A stretch of DNA of 64,000 bases from Neotamlana laminarinivorans (GTDB lineage: Bacteria; Bacteroidota; Bacteroidia; Flavobacteriales; Flavobacteriaceae), in the NCBI RefSeq assembly GCF_020523925.1, contig NZ_JAJAPW010000001.1, positions 496,001 through 560,000 on the forward strand. Reading direction: 5' to 3'. Position 1 is the first letter of the stretch; every line of letters starts with the position of its first letter. Under the pieces are notes generated by a model that was not told the DNA's origin, did not search any database, and saw only the letters and a program-made list of their open reading frames with translations. This document shows, in pieces, positions 1 to 8,904 of the stretch. The position numbers and the translations under genes are program-made.

Positions 1-955
1 TTAAACCAAGGCGTTTAATTTGAGTTTCAAGAAAATCAGCTTCATGTAAATTTTTACCACCTTCGTCTGTGTCATTTTTCCAAAACTGAGGGTATAGTTT
101 CTCCATTTCACTCGGCATTAGCCCAGAAAAAATAGCATTTCTTGCATACTGTGTTGCTGTTGGCAAAATGCTAAAAAAAGCTTCTTCACTTTCTTTTTTG
201 AAGTAATTATTAATTACAGGTTCGAAAACTTTCCATTGGTCGTAACGTAAGTTATCAATAACTACCAATATTGTTGGTTGTTCTTTACCTATTTGAGGCA
301 CTACTTTTTCTTTAAATAAAGTATGCGACATAATTGGTGAATCAGCATCTCTTGTAAACCAATTTGCATAATTTTTATCTATAAATTTCCCAAATTGAGA
401 GTTGGCTTCAACTTTTTGCGACTCTAAAATTTCAAACATACTGGCATCTTCAATGTCTTCAAGTTGTATTTCCCAATAAATAAGTTTTTGGTAAAGGTTT
501 ACCCAGTCTTCATAAGTGTTTACCATGGCTAAATCCATAGCTATTTTTCTAAATTCTTGCTGGTAATTTGATGTTGTTTTTTCGTTTACCAATCTAGAAT
601 GATCTAAATTCTTCTTTAAACTTAATAATATTTGATTGGGGTTTACTGGTTTAATTAGGTAATCTGCTATTTTATTACCTATAGCTTCTTCCATTATGTA
701 TTCTTCTTCACTTTTGGTAATCATTACCACCGGAAGTGTGTCTTTTTTCTCTTTAATTTCATTAAGCGTTTCTAACCCTGTTAAACCAGGCATGTTTTCA
801 TCTAAAAAAACAATATCAAAATTTGCTTCATCTAAAATATCAATGGCTTCAGTACCACTTTTACAAGTGCTAACTTTGTAATTCTTTTTCTCTAGAAATA
901 ATATGTGGGGCTTAAGTAAATCTATTTCATCATCTACCCAAAGTATATTTATCAT
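1..955 (-). CDS. porX: PorX-like response regulator with PglZ domain (partial, C-terminus off the left edge)
   Basis: The reading frame starts at ATG 955-953 and stays open to base 1, giving 318 residues; the family is a little over 500 residues, so the C-terminal part is missing. Residues 1-120 are a receiver domain with the acidic pair D8/D9, phospho-acceptor D52 (LDENMPG), T80 and K102 (IKPVNP). From about residue 200 a PglZ/alkaline-phosphatase-superfamily domain begins, with VVIDNLRYDQW at 231-241 (metal-binding Asp) and PTATQYARN at 265-273 (nucleophile Thr region). This pairing is typical of PorX, the cytoplasmic regulator that works with the kinase PorY to control type IX secretion genes in Bacteroidota. 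It is transcribed divergently from the HD gene across a 70-base gap. Identification rests on domain order and motifs seen. Confidence 0.9.
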   Translation of the reverse strand, partial: MINILWVDDEIDLLKPHILFLEKKNYKVSTCKSGTEAIDILDEANFDIVFLDENMPGLTGLETLNEIKEKKDTLPVVMITKSEEEYIMEEAIGNKIADYLIKPVNPNQILLSLKKNLDHSRLVNEKTTSNYQQEFRKIAMDLAMVNTYEDWVNLYQKLIYWEIQLEDIEDASMFEILESQKVEANSQFGKFIDKNYANWFTRDADSPIMSHTLFKEKVVPQIGKEQPTILVVIDNLRYDQWKVFEPVINNYFKKESEEAFFSILPTATQYARNAIFSGLMPSEMEKLYPQFWKNDTDEGGKNLHEADFLETQIKRLGL

Positions 956-1025
956 AATGTTTAGTTGTAATTTATGCCCGTTACAGAGCTATTCTTATAT
1001 TTGTATATATCTAAAAAATTAAAGT

Positions 1026-2246
1026 TTGAACAAACTTAAAATATTAAACGATCCAATTTACGGATTTATTACTATACCAAATTCGCTAATTTTCGATTTA
1101 ATTCAACACAAATACTTTCAGCGACTTCGCCGCATTACACAAATGGGCATGTCCTATTTAGTTTATCCAGGTGCACACCATACTAGGTTTCATCACGCTA
1201 TAGGTTGTATGCATTTAATGCAACAGGCAGTAAATGTGCTTCGTTTTAAAGGAGTTAGCATATCAAATAACGAAGAAACAGCGCTTTACTGCGCTATTTT
1301 ACTCCATGATATTGGGCATGGGCCATTTTCTCATGCTATGGAACATAGCATTGTAAATGATGTATCTCATGAAGAAATCTCACTTATTTTCATGGAGCGT
1401 CTAAACGAAGAATTTAACGGAAGTTTAACGCTAGCTATAGAGGTTTTTAAAGGAAATTACGAACGTAAGTTTTTATGCCAGTTAATTTCGGGACAAATTG
1501 ATATGGATCGCGCAGATTATTTAAAACGGGATAGCTTTTACACAGGTGTAGCCGAAGGAAACATAAATAGTGAGCGCTTAATAACCATGCTAAATGTTGT
1601 TGAAGATAATCTGGTTGTTGAAGAAAAAGGTATTTACAGTGTAGAAAAATTTATAATTGCACGCCGTTTAATGTATTGGCAAGTTTATTTACATAAAACC
1701 AGTTTAGTTGCCGAACAATTATTAATTAGGGTTTTAAAACGAGCAAAAGAGTTGAACGATGAAGGTGTAGAAATTAATGCCAGCGAATCTGTTATGTTTT
1801 TTCTAAATAATAAAATCACTTTAAACGATTTTAATAATGAAACTATTGAAGTTTTTTCAAGATTAGATGATTATGATATTGTTTCAGCAATGAAACAATG
1901 GCAATACCATCACGATTTTGTACTTAGTTCTTTGTGTGGTATGATAATTAACAGGCATCTGCTTAAAATAAAAGTAAAAAAGAAACCTATAAAGGCTTCC
2001 ACCTTAAAAAAACACCAAAAAGAAATAATTTTTAAATATAATATAACAGAAAAAGAAGCTGCATATTTTGTATTTACAGGAAGCATTTCAAACCAAGCTT
2101 ACCAATTAAACACCAAGGGAATAAACATTTTGCATAAGTCTGGAAAAATTGAAGATATTGTTAAAGCGTCAGATCAACTTAACCTTAAAGCACTATCAAA
2201 ACCAGTTACAAAATATTATATATGCTACCCTAAGCAAAAACTTTAG
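1026..2246 (+). CDS. HD-superfamily phosphohydrolase
   Basis: A 406-residue cytoplasmic HD-domain protein of the YdhJ/dGTPase-like group. The metal-binding signature is visible: His residues in HHTRFHHAIGCMH (about 52-64), LLHDIGHGPFSH (about 93-104) and the distal Asp in DMDRADYLKRD (about 159-169). Members hydrolyse nucleotide phosphate substrates, but the substrate cannot be told from the sequence. The start is TTG at 1026; no in-frame ATG lies near, and the next residues NKLKILNDPIYGF match the usual N-terminus of this family. A TATATTTG box at 996-1003 could be its -7 element. It lies 51 bases upstream of lpxD and may be cotranscribed, although lpxD has its own possible promoter. It is often found next to lpxD in Flavobacteriaceae (recalled, not checked). 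Confidence 0.85.
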   Translation: MNKLKILNDPIYGFITIPNSLIFDLIQHKYFQRLRRITQMGMSYLVYPGAHHTRFHHAIGCMHLMQQAVNVLRFKGVSISNNEETALYCAILLHDIGHGPFSHAMEHSIVNDVSHEEISLIFMERLNEEFNGSLTLAIEVFKGNYERKFLCQLISGQIDMDRADYLKRDSFYTGVAEGNINSERLITMLNVVEDNLVVEEKGIYSVEKFIIARRLMYWQVYLHKTSLVAEQLLIRVLKRAKELNDEGVEINASESVMFFLNNKITLNDFNNETIEVFSRLDDYDIVSAMKQWQYHHDFVLSSLCGMIINRHLLKIKVKKKPIKASTLKKHQKEIIFKYNITEKEAAYFVFTGSISNQAYQLNTKGINILHKSGKIEDIVKASDQLNLKALSKPVTKYYICYPKQKL

Positions 2247-2297
2247 TACATTTTTTATATTTTTGCGTGAATTAAATAAGAACTAACTTAACAATTT

Positions 2298-3326
2298 GTG
2301 AAATTTACTGCACAACAAATAGCAAGTATTTTAGAAGGTGATGTTGTTGGAAACCCAGATATAGAAGTATCTAAACTTGCTAAAATAGAAGAAGGGCAAG
2401 AAGGAGCTTTAACATTTTTGGCTAATCCAAAATATACGTCTCATATATATTCAACAAAAGCTTCAATTACCATTGTAAATAAAACTTTTGAACCTGAAAA
2501 CAAACTTGAAACGACACTTATAAAAGTTGATGATGCTTACAAAGCATTTTCAAAATTATTAGAATATTACAATCAAGTTAAAATGAATAAAATAGGGGTG
2601 GAAAACCCTTCTTTTATTTCAGAATCTGCCAATTATGGTGAAAACATATACATTGGAGCTTTTTCTTATATAGGTGATAATGTAATTATAGGCGATAATG
2701 TAAAAATTTATCCAAATGCATACATAGGAGACAATGTAAAAATAGGAGATAATGCTGTTGTTTTTGCTGGGTCGAAAATATATTCAGATTGTTTAATAGG
2801 ACAAAACTGCGTTATTAATTCTGGTGCCATTATTGGTGCAGATGGTTTTGGTTTTGCTCCAAACGAAGATGGCGAATACAATAAAGTTCCACAAATAGGA
2901 AACGTAATTTTAGAAGATAACGTAGATGTTGGTGCGGGTACAACTATAGATAGAGCTACACTGGGTTCAACTATAATTCGTCGTGGTGTAAAATTAGATA
3001 ATCAAATACAAATAGCACACAACGTTGAAATTGGTAAAAACACGGTTATCGCAGCACAAACAGGTGTTGCAGGTTCAACAAAAATTGGAGAAAATTGTAT
3101 TATTGGAGGTCAAGTTGGTATTGTAGGCCATATCAACATTGGTAATAATGTAAAAATACAAGCACAATCTGGTATTGGAAGAAATATAAAAGACAATGAG
3201 GTTTTACAAGGTTCGCCAGCTTTAGGTTATGGCGATTATAATAAATCTTATGTTTATTTTAAAAATCTACCTAAAATTGTTAAAAATATAAATGAAATCG
3301 AAAAAAAACTAGATGGGAATAATTAA
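2298..3326 (+). CDS. lpxD: UDP-3-O-(3-hydroxyacyl)glucosamine N-acyltransferase LpxD
   Basis: This enzyme adds the second 3-hydroxyacyl chain to UDP-3-O-acyl-glucosamine in lipid A synthesis, using acyl-ACP. The 342-residue length is normal. An N-terminal uridine-binding domain (to about residue 100) precedes a left-handed beta-helix of hexapeptide repeats (about 105-305; many IGDNV/IGENC turns). The catalytic His is H241 in QIAHNVEIG, matching H239 of the E. coli enzyme. The start is GTG at 2298; [13 protein letters not shown] directly afterwards is the standard N-terminus. A TATTTTTG box at 2258-2265 may be its -7 element. The last 14 bases overlap the lpxC/fabZ start, implying coupled translation with the next lipid A step. 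Confidence 0.95.
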   Translation: MKFTAQQIASILEGDVVGNPDIEVSKLAKIEEGQEGALTFLANPKYTSHIYSTKASITIVNKTFEPENKLETTLIKVDDAYKAFSKLLEYYNQVKMNKIGVENPSFISESANYGENIYIGAFSYIGDNVIIGDNVKIYPNAYIGDNVKIGDNAVVFAGSKIYSDCLIGQNCVINSGAIIGADGFGFAPNEDGEYNKVPQIGNVILEDNVDVGAGTTIDRATLGSTIIRRGVKLDNQIQIAHNVEIGKNTVIAAQTGVAGSTKIGENCIIGGQVGIVGHINIGNNVKIQAQSGIGRNIKDNEVLQGSPALGYGDYNKSYVYFKNLPKIVKNINEIEKKLDGNN

Positions 3327-4719
3327 CACTGAAATAAAGCAGAAAACCATAAAAAAATCGGTTACTTTAACCGGTGTTGGTTTACATACAGGTAAAAACG
3401 TTACCTTAACTTTTAAACCTGCCACAGGTAATTCAGGGTTAGCTTTTAAACGCGTAGATTTAGAAGGTGAACCAGTTATTGAAGCCGATGCTAATTATGT
3501 TACTAGTACACAACGTGGCACGTGTTTAGAAAAAAACGGTGTATCTATACAAACTTCAGAACATGTTTTAGCTGCCTTAGTAGGTTTGGATGTAGATAAC
3601 GTTTTAATTGAGTTAGATGCTTCTGAGCCTCCTATTATGGACGGGTCTTCAAAGTTTTTTGTTGAAGCTATAGAGAAAGCTGAAATTATAGAACTAGAAG
3701 AAACACGAGAAGAATTTGAAATTACAGACGTGGTTTCTTATACAGATGAAGAAAGCGGTAGCGAAATTTTAGTAATGCCTGCAAAAGAATACCAAATAAC
3801 TACTATGGTAGATTTTGGTACTAAAGTTTTAGGTACACAAAATGCAACCTTAAATCAAATTTCAGATTTTAAAGATCAAATATCAAATTCTAGGACATTT
3901 AGTTTTCTACATGAAATTGAAATGCTTCTTGAAAACGGATTAATAAAAGGAGGCGATTTAAATAACGCTATAGTATATGTAGATAAACCTTTATCTGAAG
4001 AAACTATGGCTAAATTAAAAGAAGCCTTTAATAAAGATAGTATTGCTGTAAAACCAAACGGTATTCTAGATAATTTAACACTACACCACCCCAATGAAGC
4101 TGCAAGACATAAATTGTTAGATGTATTAGGGGATTTAGCTTTAATTGGTACTCGAATTCGAGGTAAAGTTATAGCAAATAAACCAGGGCATTTTATAAAT
4201 ACACAATTTGCAAAAAAACTTGCTAAACTTATAAAAAATGAACGTCGTAACAACGTGCCAAATATTGATTTGAATCAGCCACCATTAATGGATGTTACTC
4301 AAATTATGGCTATGTTACCACATAGGCAACCATTTTTACTAATAGATAAAGTTTTTGAGCTTGAAGAAAACTACGTTACGGCTACAAAAAATGTAACCAT
4401 GAACGAAGAATTCTTTAAAGGTCATTTCCCAGGAGCTCCAGTAATGCCTGGTGTGCTAATTGTTGAAGCCATGGCGCAAACTGGCGGTATTTTAGTGTTA
4501 AATACAGTTCCAGATCCAGAAAATTATCTAACATTTTTCATGAAAATGGACAACGTTAAATTTAAACAAAAAGTAATGCCAGGTGATACTTTAATTTTTA
4601 AATGCTCGTTAATTACACCAATACGTCGCGGTATTTGCCATATGCAAGGTTATGCTTATGCTAATGGAAAACTTTGTGCTGAAGCCGAATTAATGGCTCA
4701 AATTTCTAAAGTAAAATAA
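3313..4719 (+). CDS. lpxC/fabZ: Bifunctional LpxC deacetylase / FabZ 3-hydroxyacyl-ACP dehydratase
   Basis: A 468-residue fusion typical of Bacteroidota. Residues 1 to about 310 are LpxC, the zinc deacetylase of the committed lipid A step: zinc ligands lie in SEHVLAAL and [17 protein letters not shown], and a further conserved His in [10 protein letters not shown]. Residues about 325-468 are FabZ, the hotdog-fold dehydratase of fatty acid elongation: catalytic His in [11 protein letters not shown] and the signature [20 protein letters not shown]. Fusion places the two enzymes that compete for 3-hydroxyacyl-ACP in one polypeptide. It overlaps lpxD by 14 bases and is followed 34 bases later by lpxA, so the three form one operon. 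Confidence 0.96.
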   Translation: MGIINTEIKQKTIKKSVTLTGVGLHTGKNVTLTFKPATGNSGLAFKRVDLEGEPVIEADANYVTSTQRGTCLEKNGVSIQTSEHVLAALVGLDVDNVLIELDASEPPIMDGSSKFFVEAIEKAEIIELEETREEFEITDVVSYTDEESGSEILVMPAKEYQITTMVDFGTKVLGTQNATLNQISDFKDQISNSRTFSFLHEIEMLLENGLIKGGDLNNAIVYVDKPLSEETMAKLKEAFNKDSIAVKPNGILDNLTLHHPNEAARHKLLDVLGDLALIGTRIRGKVIANKPGHFINTQFAKKLAKLIKNERRNNVPNIDLNQPPLMDVTQIMAMLPHRQPFLLIDKVFELEENYVTATKNVTMNEEFFKGHFPGAPVMPGVLIVEAMAQTGGILVLNTVPDPENYLTFFMKMDNVKFKQKVMPGDTLIFKCSLITPIRRGICHMQGYAYANGKLCAEAELMAQISKVK

Positions 4720-4753
4720 TATTTGCTTTTTTATTAAAATTTAATTTTCAAAA

Positions 4754-5539
4754 ATGAATCAACCTTTAGCGTATGTGCACCCGGGTGCAAAAATTGCAAA
4801 AAATGTAGTTATAGAGCCTTTTGCTACAATACACAATAATGTTATTATAGGTGAAGGCACCTGGATTGGGAGCAACGTTACCATAATGGAAGGTGCTAGA
4901 ATAGGTAAAAATTGTAACATATTTCCTGGAGCAGTAATTTCGGCAGTTCCACAAGATTTAAAATACAATGATGAAGACACAACAGTTGAAATAGGCAACA
5001 ATGTAACTATTCGTGAATGTGTTACTATTAACCGTGGTACGGCAGATAAAATGAAAACCGTAGTAGGTGATAATTGTTTAATTATGGCATATTGCCATAT
5101 TGCTCACGATTGCATTGTTGGTAATAATTGTATTTTTTCTAATAACAGTACTTTAGCCGGACATATTTCAATTGGCGATTATGTTGTTTTAGCAGGTATG
5201 ACTGCTGTTCATCAATTTGTATCTGTTGGTAATCATGCTTTTGTAACGGGAGGGTCTTTAGTACGAAAGGATGTGCCGCCATTTGTAAAAGCTGCTCGAG
5301 AACCACTTTCATATGTTGGAATAAACTCGGTCGGTTTACGTCGTCGTGGATTTTCAACCGAAAAAATAAGAGAAATTCAAAATATATACAGAATCCTGTA
5401 TCAAAAAAACTATAATAATACACAAGCTTCAGAAATTATTGAAGCCGAAATGGAAGCCACTCCAGAACGCGATGAAATTCTTCAGTTTATAAAAGATTCG
5501 CAACGCGGTATAATGAAAGGGTATTTCAAATCAAATTAA
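4754..5539 (+). CDS. lpxA: Acyl-ACP--UDP-N-acetylglucosamine O-acyltransferase LpxA
   Basis: This catalyses the first step of lipid A synthesis, transfer of a 3-hydroxyacyl chain to the 3-OH of UDP-GlcNAc in the cytoplasm. The protein is 261 residues, the normal length. A left-handed beta-helix occupies about residues 1-190; the catalytic His lies in CHIAHDCIVGNNC, and the LpxA-specific stretches NNSTLAGH, GMTAVHQFVSVG and SYVGINSVGLRRRGFS are present. The helical C-terminal domain follows. It is third in the lpxD-lpxC/fabZ-lpxA operon and is followed 23 bases later by efp. Confidence 0.96.
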   Translation: MNQPLAYVHPGAKIAKNVVIEPFATIHNNVIIGEGTWIGSNVTIMEGARIGKNCNIFPGAVISAVPQDLKYNDEDTTVEIGNNVTIRECVTINRGTADKMKTVVGDNCLIMAYCHIAHDCIVGNNCIFSNNSTLAGHISIGDYVVLAGMTAVHQFVSVGNHAFVTGGSLVRKDVPPFVKAAREPLSYVGINSVGLRRRGFSTEKIREIQNIYRILYQKNYNNTQASEIIEAEMEATPERDEILQFIKDSQRGIMKGYFKSN

Positions 5540-5562
5540 AATAAGTAATTTAAATTATAAAA

Positions 5563-6129
5563 ATGGCAACAACTAGTGACATTAGAAACGGATTATGTAT
5601 TCGCTATAACAATGATATTTATAAAGTAGTAGAGTTTTTACACGTAAAACCAGGAAAAGGTCCTGCCTTTGTTAGAACTAAACTTAAAAGTGTAACTAAC
5701 GGAAAAGTTATAGATAATACATTTTCTGCAGGTCATAAATTAGAAGATGTTCGCGTAGAAACACATAAATTTCAATATTTATATAACGATGGTGAATATT
5801 TTCATTTTATGAATGAAGCCGATTATACGCAAATTCAGTTAACAGAATCTGCTCTAGACAGGTCTGATTTAATGAAAGAAGGCGAAATTGTTACCATTCA
5901 AATTAATTCGGAAGATAATATGCCACTTTCTGTAGACATGCCGGCTACTGTTATTTTAGAAGTTACACATACCGAACCTGGAGTAAAAGGAAATACCGCT
6001 ACAAATGCTACAAAACCAGCTACTGTAGAAACTGGGGCAGAAGTAAATGTGCCACTTTTTATAAATGAAGGTGATAAAATTAAGGTAGAAACCGAAAAAG
6101 GTACTTACAAAGAACGCGTTAAAGAATAA
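5563..6129 (+). CDS. efp: Elongation factor P
   Basis: EF-P rescues ribosomes stalled at polyproline by entering between P and E sites. The 188 residues show the three usual beta-barrel domains. The domain I loop carries KPGKGPAF with K32, the position modified in many EF-Ps; which modification applies here cannot be seen. The conserved C-terminal stretch reads GAEVNVPLFINEGDKIKVET. It follows lpxA by 23 bases and precedes the second LpxD-like gene by 3 bases, so all are likely on the lipid A operon transcript. Confidence 0.96.
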   Translation: MATTSDIRNGLCIRYNNDIYKVVEFLHVKPGKGPAFVRTKLKSVTNGKVIDNTFSAGHKLEDVRVETHKFQYLYNDGEYFHFMNEADYTQIQLTESALDRSDLMKEGEIVTIQINSEDNMPLSVDMPATVILEVTHTEPGVKGNTATNATKPATVETGAEVNVPLFINEGDKIKVETEKGTYKERVKE

Positions 6130-6132
6130 CGA

Positions 6133-7077
6133 TTGAAGTTCTCTAAACCACATACTTTAAAGCAAATTTCAGAATTAATTAATTGTGAATTTGTAGGTGT
6201 AGATGACTTTCAGGTGTTAGGCATGAATGAAATTCATGTTGTAGAACCTGGAGATATTGTTTTTGTAGATCATCCTAAATATTACGATAAAGCATTAAAT
6301 TCTGCTGCAACCATCATTTTAATTAATAAAAAAGTAGATTGTCCAGAAGGAAAAGCATTATTGGTTAGCGACGATCCTTTTAGGGATTTTAATAAGTTAA
6401 GTCTTCATTTTAAACCGTTTACAGCTTCAAATGTTTCAATTTCTGAAACAGCAACTATTGGCAAAAACACCATAATTCAGCCTAATACATTCATAGGTAA
6501 TAATGTGGTTATTGGCGATAATTGTACCATTCATTCTAATGTTAGTATTTATGATGATGCTGTTATTGGAAATAATGTTACTATTCATTCAGGAACTATT
6601 TTAGGCGCGAATGCCTTTTATTATAAAAAGCGTCCTGAAGGTTTCGATAGGTTAATTTCTTGCGGAAGAGTTGTTATTGAAGATTTTGTAGATATTGGTG
6701 CATCATGCACTATAGATAGAGGTGTTACTGGGGATACAACAATTAAAGAAGGCACTAAAATAGATAATTTGGTACAAATTGGTCATGATACCGTAATTGG
6801 CAAAAAGTGTTTAATAGCATCTCATGTTGGTATTGCTGGCTGTGTAGTTGTTGAAGATGAAGTAACGCTTTGGGGGCAAGTTGGCACTACAAGTGGTATA
6901 ACAATAGGTAAAGGAGCCGTTGTACAAGGGCAGTCTGGAGTAACAAAATCGATTGAAGGCAATAAAACATATTGGGGAACACCAATACAAGAAGTGCGAT
7001 TAAAGCTTAAAGAAATGGCATTAATTAAACAGTTGCCAAAATTAATTGATGCTTTTAAAAAAAATAACGAAAAGTAA
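6133..7077 (+). CDS. LpxD-like N-acyltransferase paralogue
   Basis: A 314-residue hexapeptide-repeat acyltransferase with the LpxD layout: N-terminal domain (to about 95), left-handed beta-helix (about 100-280), and short C-terminal helix. The presumed catalytic His is H218 in QIGHDTVIG, aligning with H241 of the upstream lpxD product. It is shorter and divergent, so it may act on another acyl chain or nucleotide sugar; databases commonly label such proteins LpxD too. The start is TTG at 6133, three bases after the efp stop; KFSKPHTLKQISELI is the expected LpxD-type N-terminus. Translational coupling to efp is likely. Confidence 0.75.
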   Translation: MKFSKPHTLKQISELINCEFVGVDDFQVLGMNEIHVVEPGDIVFVDHPKYYDKALNSAATIILINKKVDCPEGKALLVSDDPFRDFNKLSLHFKPFTASNVSISETATIGKNTIIQPNTFIGNNVVIGDNCTIHSNVSIYDDAVIGNNVTIHSGTILGANAFYYKKRPEGFDRLISCGRVVIEDFVDIGASCTIDRGVTGDTTIKEGTKIDNLVQIGHDTVIGKKCLIASHVGIAGCVVVEDEVTLWGQVGTTSGITIGKGAVVQGQSGVTKSIEGNKTYWGTPIQEVRLKLKEMALIKQLPKLIDAFKKNNEK

Positions 7078-7112
7078 TTGTGTTTTTGTTTTAAAAATTT
7101 AATTCAAAAAAT

Positions 7113-7120
7113 TACTTTTG
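7113..7120 (+). promoter_or_regulatory. Possible -7 box of the sucD promoter
   Basis: TACTTTTG at 7113-7120 fits the Bacteroidota -7 consensus TAnnTTTG. The nearest TTTG-type -33 candidate ends at 7088, leaving a rather long 24-base spacer, so support is moderate. It lies 36 bases before the sucD start in an AT-rich gap after the preceding operon. Confidence 0.4.
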
Positions 7121-7156
7121 TTTTCAACATAATTAAATAAACGAAAATAGAGACAA

Positions 7157-8029
7157 ATGAGCGTTTTAGTAAACAAAGATTCGAAAATAATAGTTCAAGG
7201 TTTTACAGGAAGTGAAGGGACTTTTCACGCTGGTCAAATGATTGAATACGGAACTAATGTTGTTGGTGGTGTTACACCAGGAAAAGGTGGGCAAACTCAC
7301 CTAGATAAGCCAGTTTTTAATACAGTAGCTGAAGCTGTAGAAAAAGTTGGTGCAGATACAACGCTTATTTTCGTACCACCTGCATTTGCTGCAGATGCTA
7401 TTATGGAAGCTGCTGACGCTGGTATAAAAGTAATTATAGCTATTACCGAAGGTATTCCTGTTGCAGATATGATAACTGCTTCAAACTATATAAAAGATAA
7501 AGATTGTCGTTTAATTGGCCCTAACTGTCCAGGTGTTATTACTCCAGGAGAAGCAAAAGTTGGTATTATGCCAGGTTTTGTATTTAAAAAAGGTAAGGTT
7601 GGTATCGTTTCTAAATCTGGAACATTAACTTACGAAGCTGCAGACCAAGTTGTAAAACAAGGTTTAGGAATTACTACTGCAATTGGGATTGGTGGAGATC
7701 CAATTATTGGAACAACAACTAAAGAAGCTGTTGAGTTATTAATTAACGATCCAGAAACAGAAGCAGTAGTAATGATTGGTGAAATTGGTGGCCAATTAGA
7801 AGCCGATGCTGCTAAATGGTACAAAGAAAGCGGTAGTAAAAAACCTGTAATTGGTTTTATTGCTGGTGAAACAGCTCCTGCTGGTCGTACAATGGGTCAT
7901 GCTGGTGCAATTGTAGGCGGTAGCGATGATACAGCCCAAGCTAAAAAAGCAATTATGAGAGAATGTGGTATTCACGTAGTGGATTCTCCGGCTAAAATAG
8001 GTGTAAAAGTTGCCGAAGTTTTAGGATAA
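7157..8029 (+). CDS. sucD: Succinyl-CoA synthetase alpha subunit
   Basis: This is the alpha subunit of the TCA cycle enzyme that interconverts succinyl-CoA and succinate with nucleotide phosphorylation. The 290 residues match the family length. An N-terminal CoA-binding Rossmann domain ([10 protein letters not shown], about 16-25; GGVTPGKGG) is followed by the ligase domain with active-site H248 in [11 protein letters not shown], equivalent to H246 of E. coli SucD. The beta subunit gene sucC is not adjacent. The gene ends in a strong terminator at 8051-8080, so it is probably monocistronic. Confidence 0.97.
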   Translation: MSVLVNKDSKIIVQGFTGSEGTFHAGQMIEYGTNVVGGVTPGKGGQTHLDKPVFNTVAEAVEKVGADTTLIFVPPAFAADAIMEAADAGIKVIIAITEGIPVADMITASNYIKDKDCRLIGPNCPGVITPGEAKVGIMPGFVFKKGKVGIVSKSGTLTYEAADQVVKQGLGITTAIGIGGDPIIGTTTKEAVELLINDPETEAVVMIGEIGGQLEADAAKWYKESGSKKPVIGFIAGETAPAGRTMGHAGAIVGGSDDTAQAKKAIMRECGIHVVDSPAKIGVKVAEVLG

Positions 8030-8050
8030 AAACACATCAAAAATATAATA

Positions 8051-8080
8051 AAACCTTGCAAAATGTTGTAAGGTTTTTTT
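8051..8080 (+). terminator. Rho-independent terminator after sucD
   Basis: An 11-base-pair stem (8051-8061 with 8066-8076, one G-U pair) with a 4-base loop is followed by a T run to 8080. It lies 22 bases past the sucD stop. Confidence 0.9.
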
Positions 8081-8081
8081 A

Positions 8082-8110
8082 TTTGATAACATTTGTATTT
8101 CTTATCTTTG
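8082..8110 (+). promoter_or_regulatory. Bacteroidota-type promoter for fabG
   Basis: TTTG at 8082-8085 and TATCTTTG at 8103-8110 match the -33 (TTTG) and -7 (TAnnTTTG) elements with a 17-base spacer. The pair starts right after the sucD terminator and lies 38 bases upstream of the fabG start. Confidence 0.7.
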
Positions 8111-8148
8111 ATTTAATAAAGAATAACGAACTAACTAGAATTTTATAA

Positions 8149-8895
8149 ATGAAATTATTAGAAGGAAAAACAGCTATTATTACTGGAGCTAGCCGTGGTA
8201 TTGGCAAAGGAATTGCTCAAGAATTTGCTAAACAAGGTGCAAATGTAGCATTTACATATAGTTCTTCTGTTGAAGCGGCTAACGAACTTGAAAAAGAATT
8301 AAATGCCTTAGGTGTTAAAGCTAAAGGTTACCAAAGTAATGCTGCAAGTTTTGATGAAGCACAAGAATTAGCTGCCGATGTTGCCAAAGAATTTGGTAGC
8401 ATAGATGTATTAATAAATAATGCTGGAATTACAAAAGATAATTTATTAATGCGTATAACCGAAGATGATTTCGATAAAGTTATTGAAGTAAATCTTAAGT
8501 CAGTTTTTAACATGACCAAAGCGGTACAACGTACCATGTTAAAACAACGCAAAGGTTCTATTATTAACATGAGTTCTGTGGTTGGTGTAAAAGGAAATGC
8601 TGGACAAACCAATTATGCTGCCAGTAAAGCTGGGATTATTGGTTTTTCTAAATCTGTTGCTTTAGAGTTAGGTTCTCGTAATATTAGAAGTAACGTACTT
8701 GCTCCTGGTTTTATTGAAACAGAAATGACTGCAAAATTAGATGAGGAAGTTGTAAAAGGATGGCGTGCTGGTATTCCGTTAAAACGTGGAGGAACTCCAG
8801 AAGATGTTGCTAATGTTTGTGTATTTTTGGCTAGCGACATGAGTGCCTATGTTACAGGACAAACATTAAATGTAGATGGCGGTATGCTAACCTAA
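8149..8895 (+). CDS. fabG: 3-oxoacyl-ACP reductase FabG
   Basis: An NADPH-dependent short-chain dehydrogenase that reduces 3-oxoacyl-ACP in each round of fatty acid elongation. The 248 residues match FabG. The cofactor loop is TGASRGIGKG (about 13-22), followed by NNAG. The catalytic triad is S143, Y156 and K160 (NYAASKAG), and the C-terminus TGQTLNVDGGMLT is characteristic. A promoter sits directly upstream, and the next gene starts 9 bases after the stop, so fabG probably leads an operon with the VWA-like and SPFH genes. Confidence 0.93.
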   Translation: MKLLEGKTAIITGASRGIGKGIAQEFAKQGANVAFTYSSSVEAANELEKELNALGVKAKGYQSNAASFDEAQELAADVAKEFGSIDVLINNAGITKDNLLMRITEDDFDKVIEVNLKSVFNMTKAVQRTMLKQRKGSIINMSSVVGVKGNAGQTNYAASKAGIIGFSKSVALELGSRNIRSNVLAPGFIETEMTAKLDEEVVKGWRAGIPLKRGGTPEDVANVCVFLASDMSAYVTGQTLNVDGGMLT

Positions 8896-8904
8896 TAGCA
8901 ATTA

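Noticed and set aside
1-955. TTA at bases 1-3 as a stop codon of porX
   Set aside because: The codon frame from ATG 955 puts its boundary at base 2, so this is not in frame and the gene runs off the edge.
4759-5423. Minus-strand frames of 62-94 residues under lpxA
   Set aside because: They are shadows of lpxA, whose motifs are complete on the plus strand.
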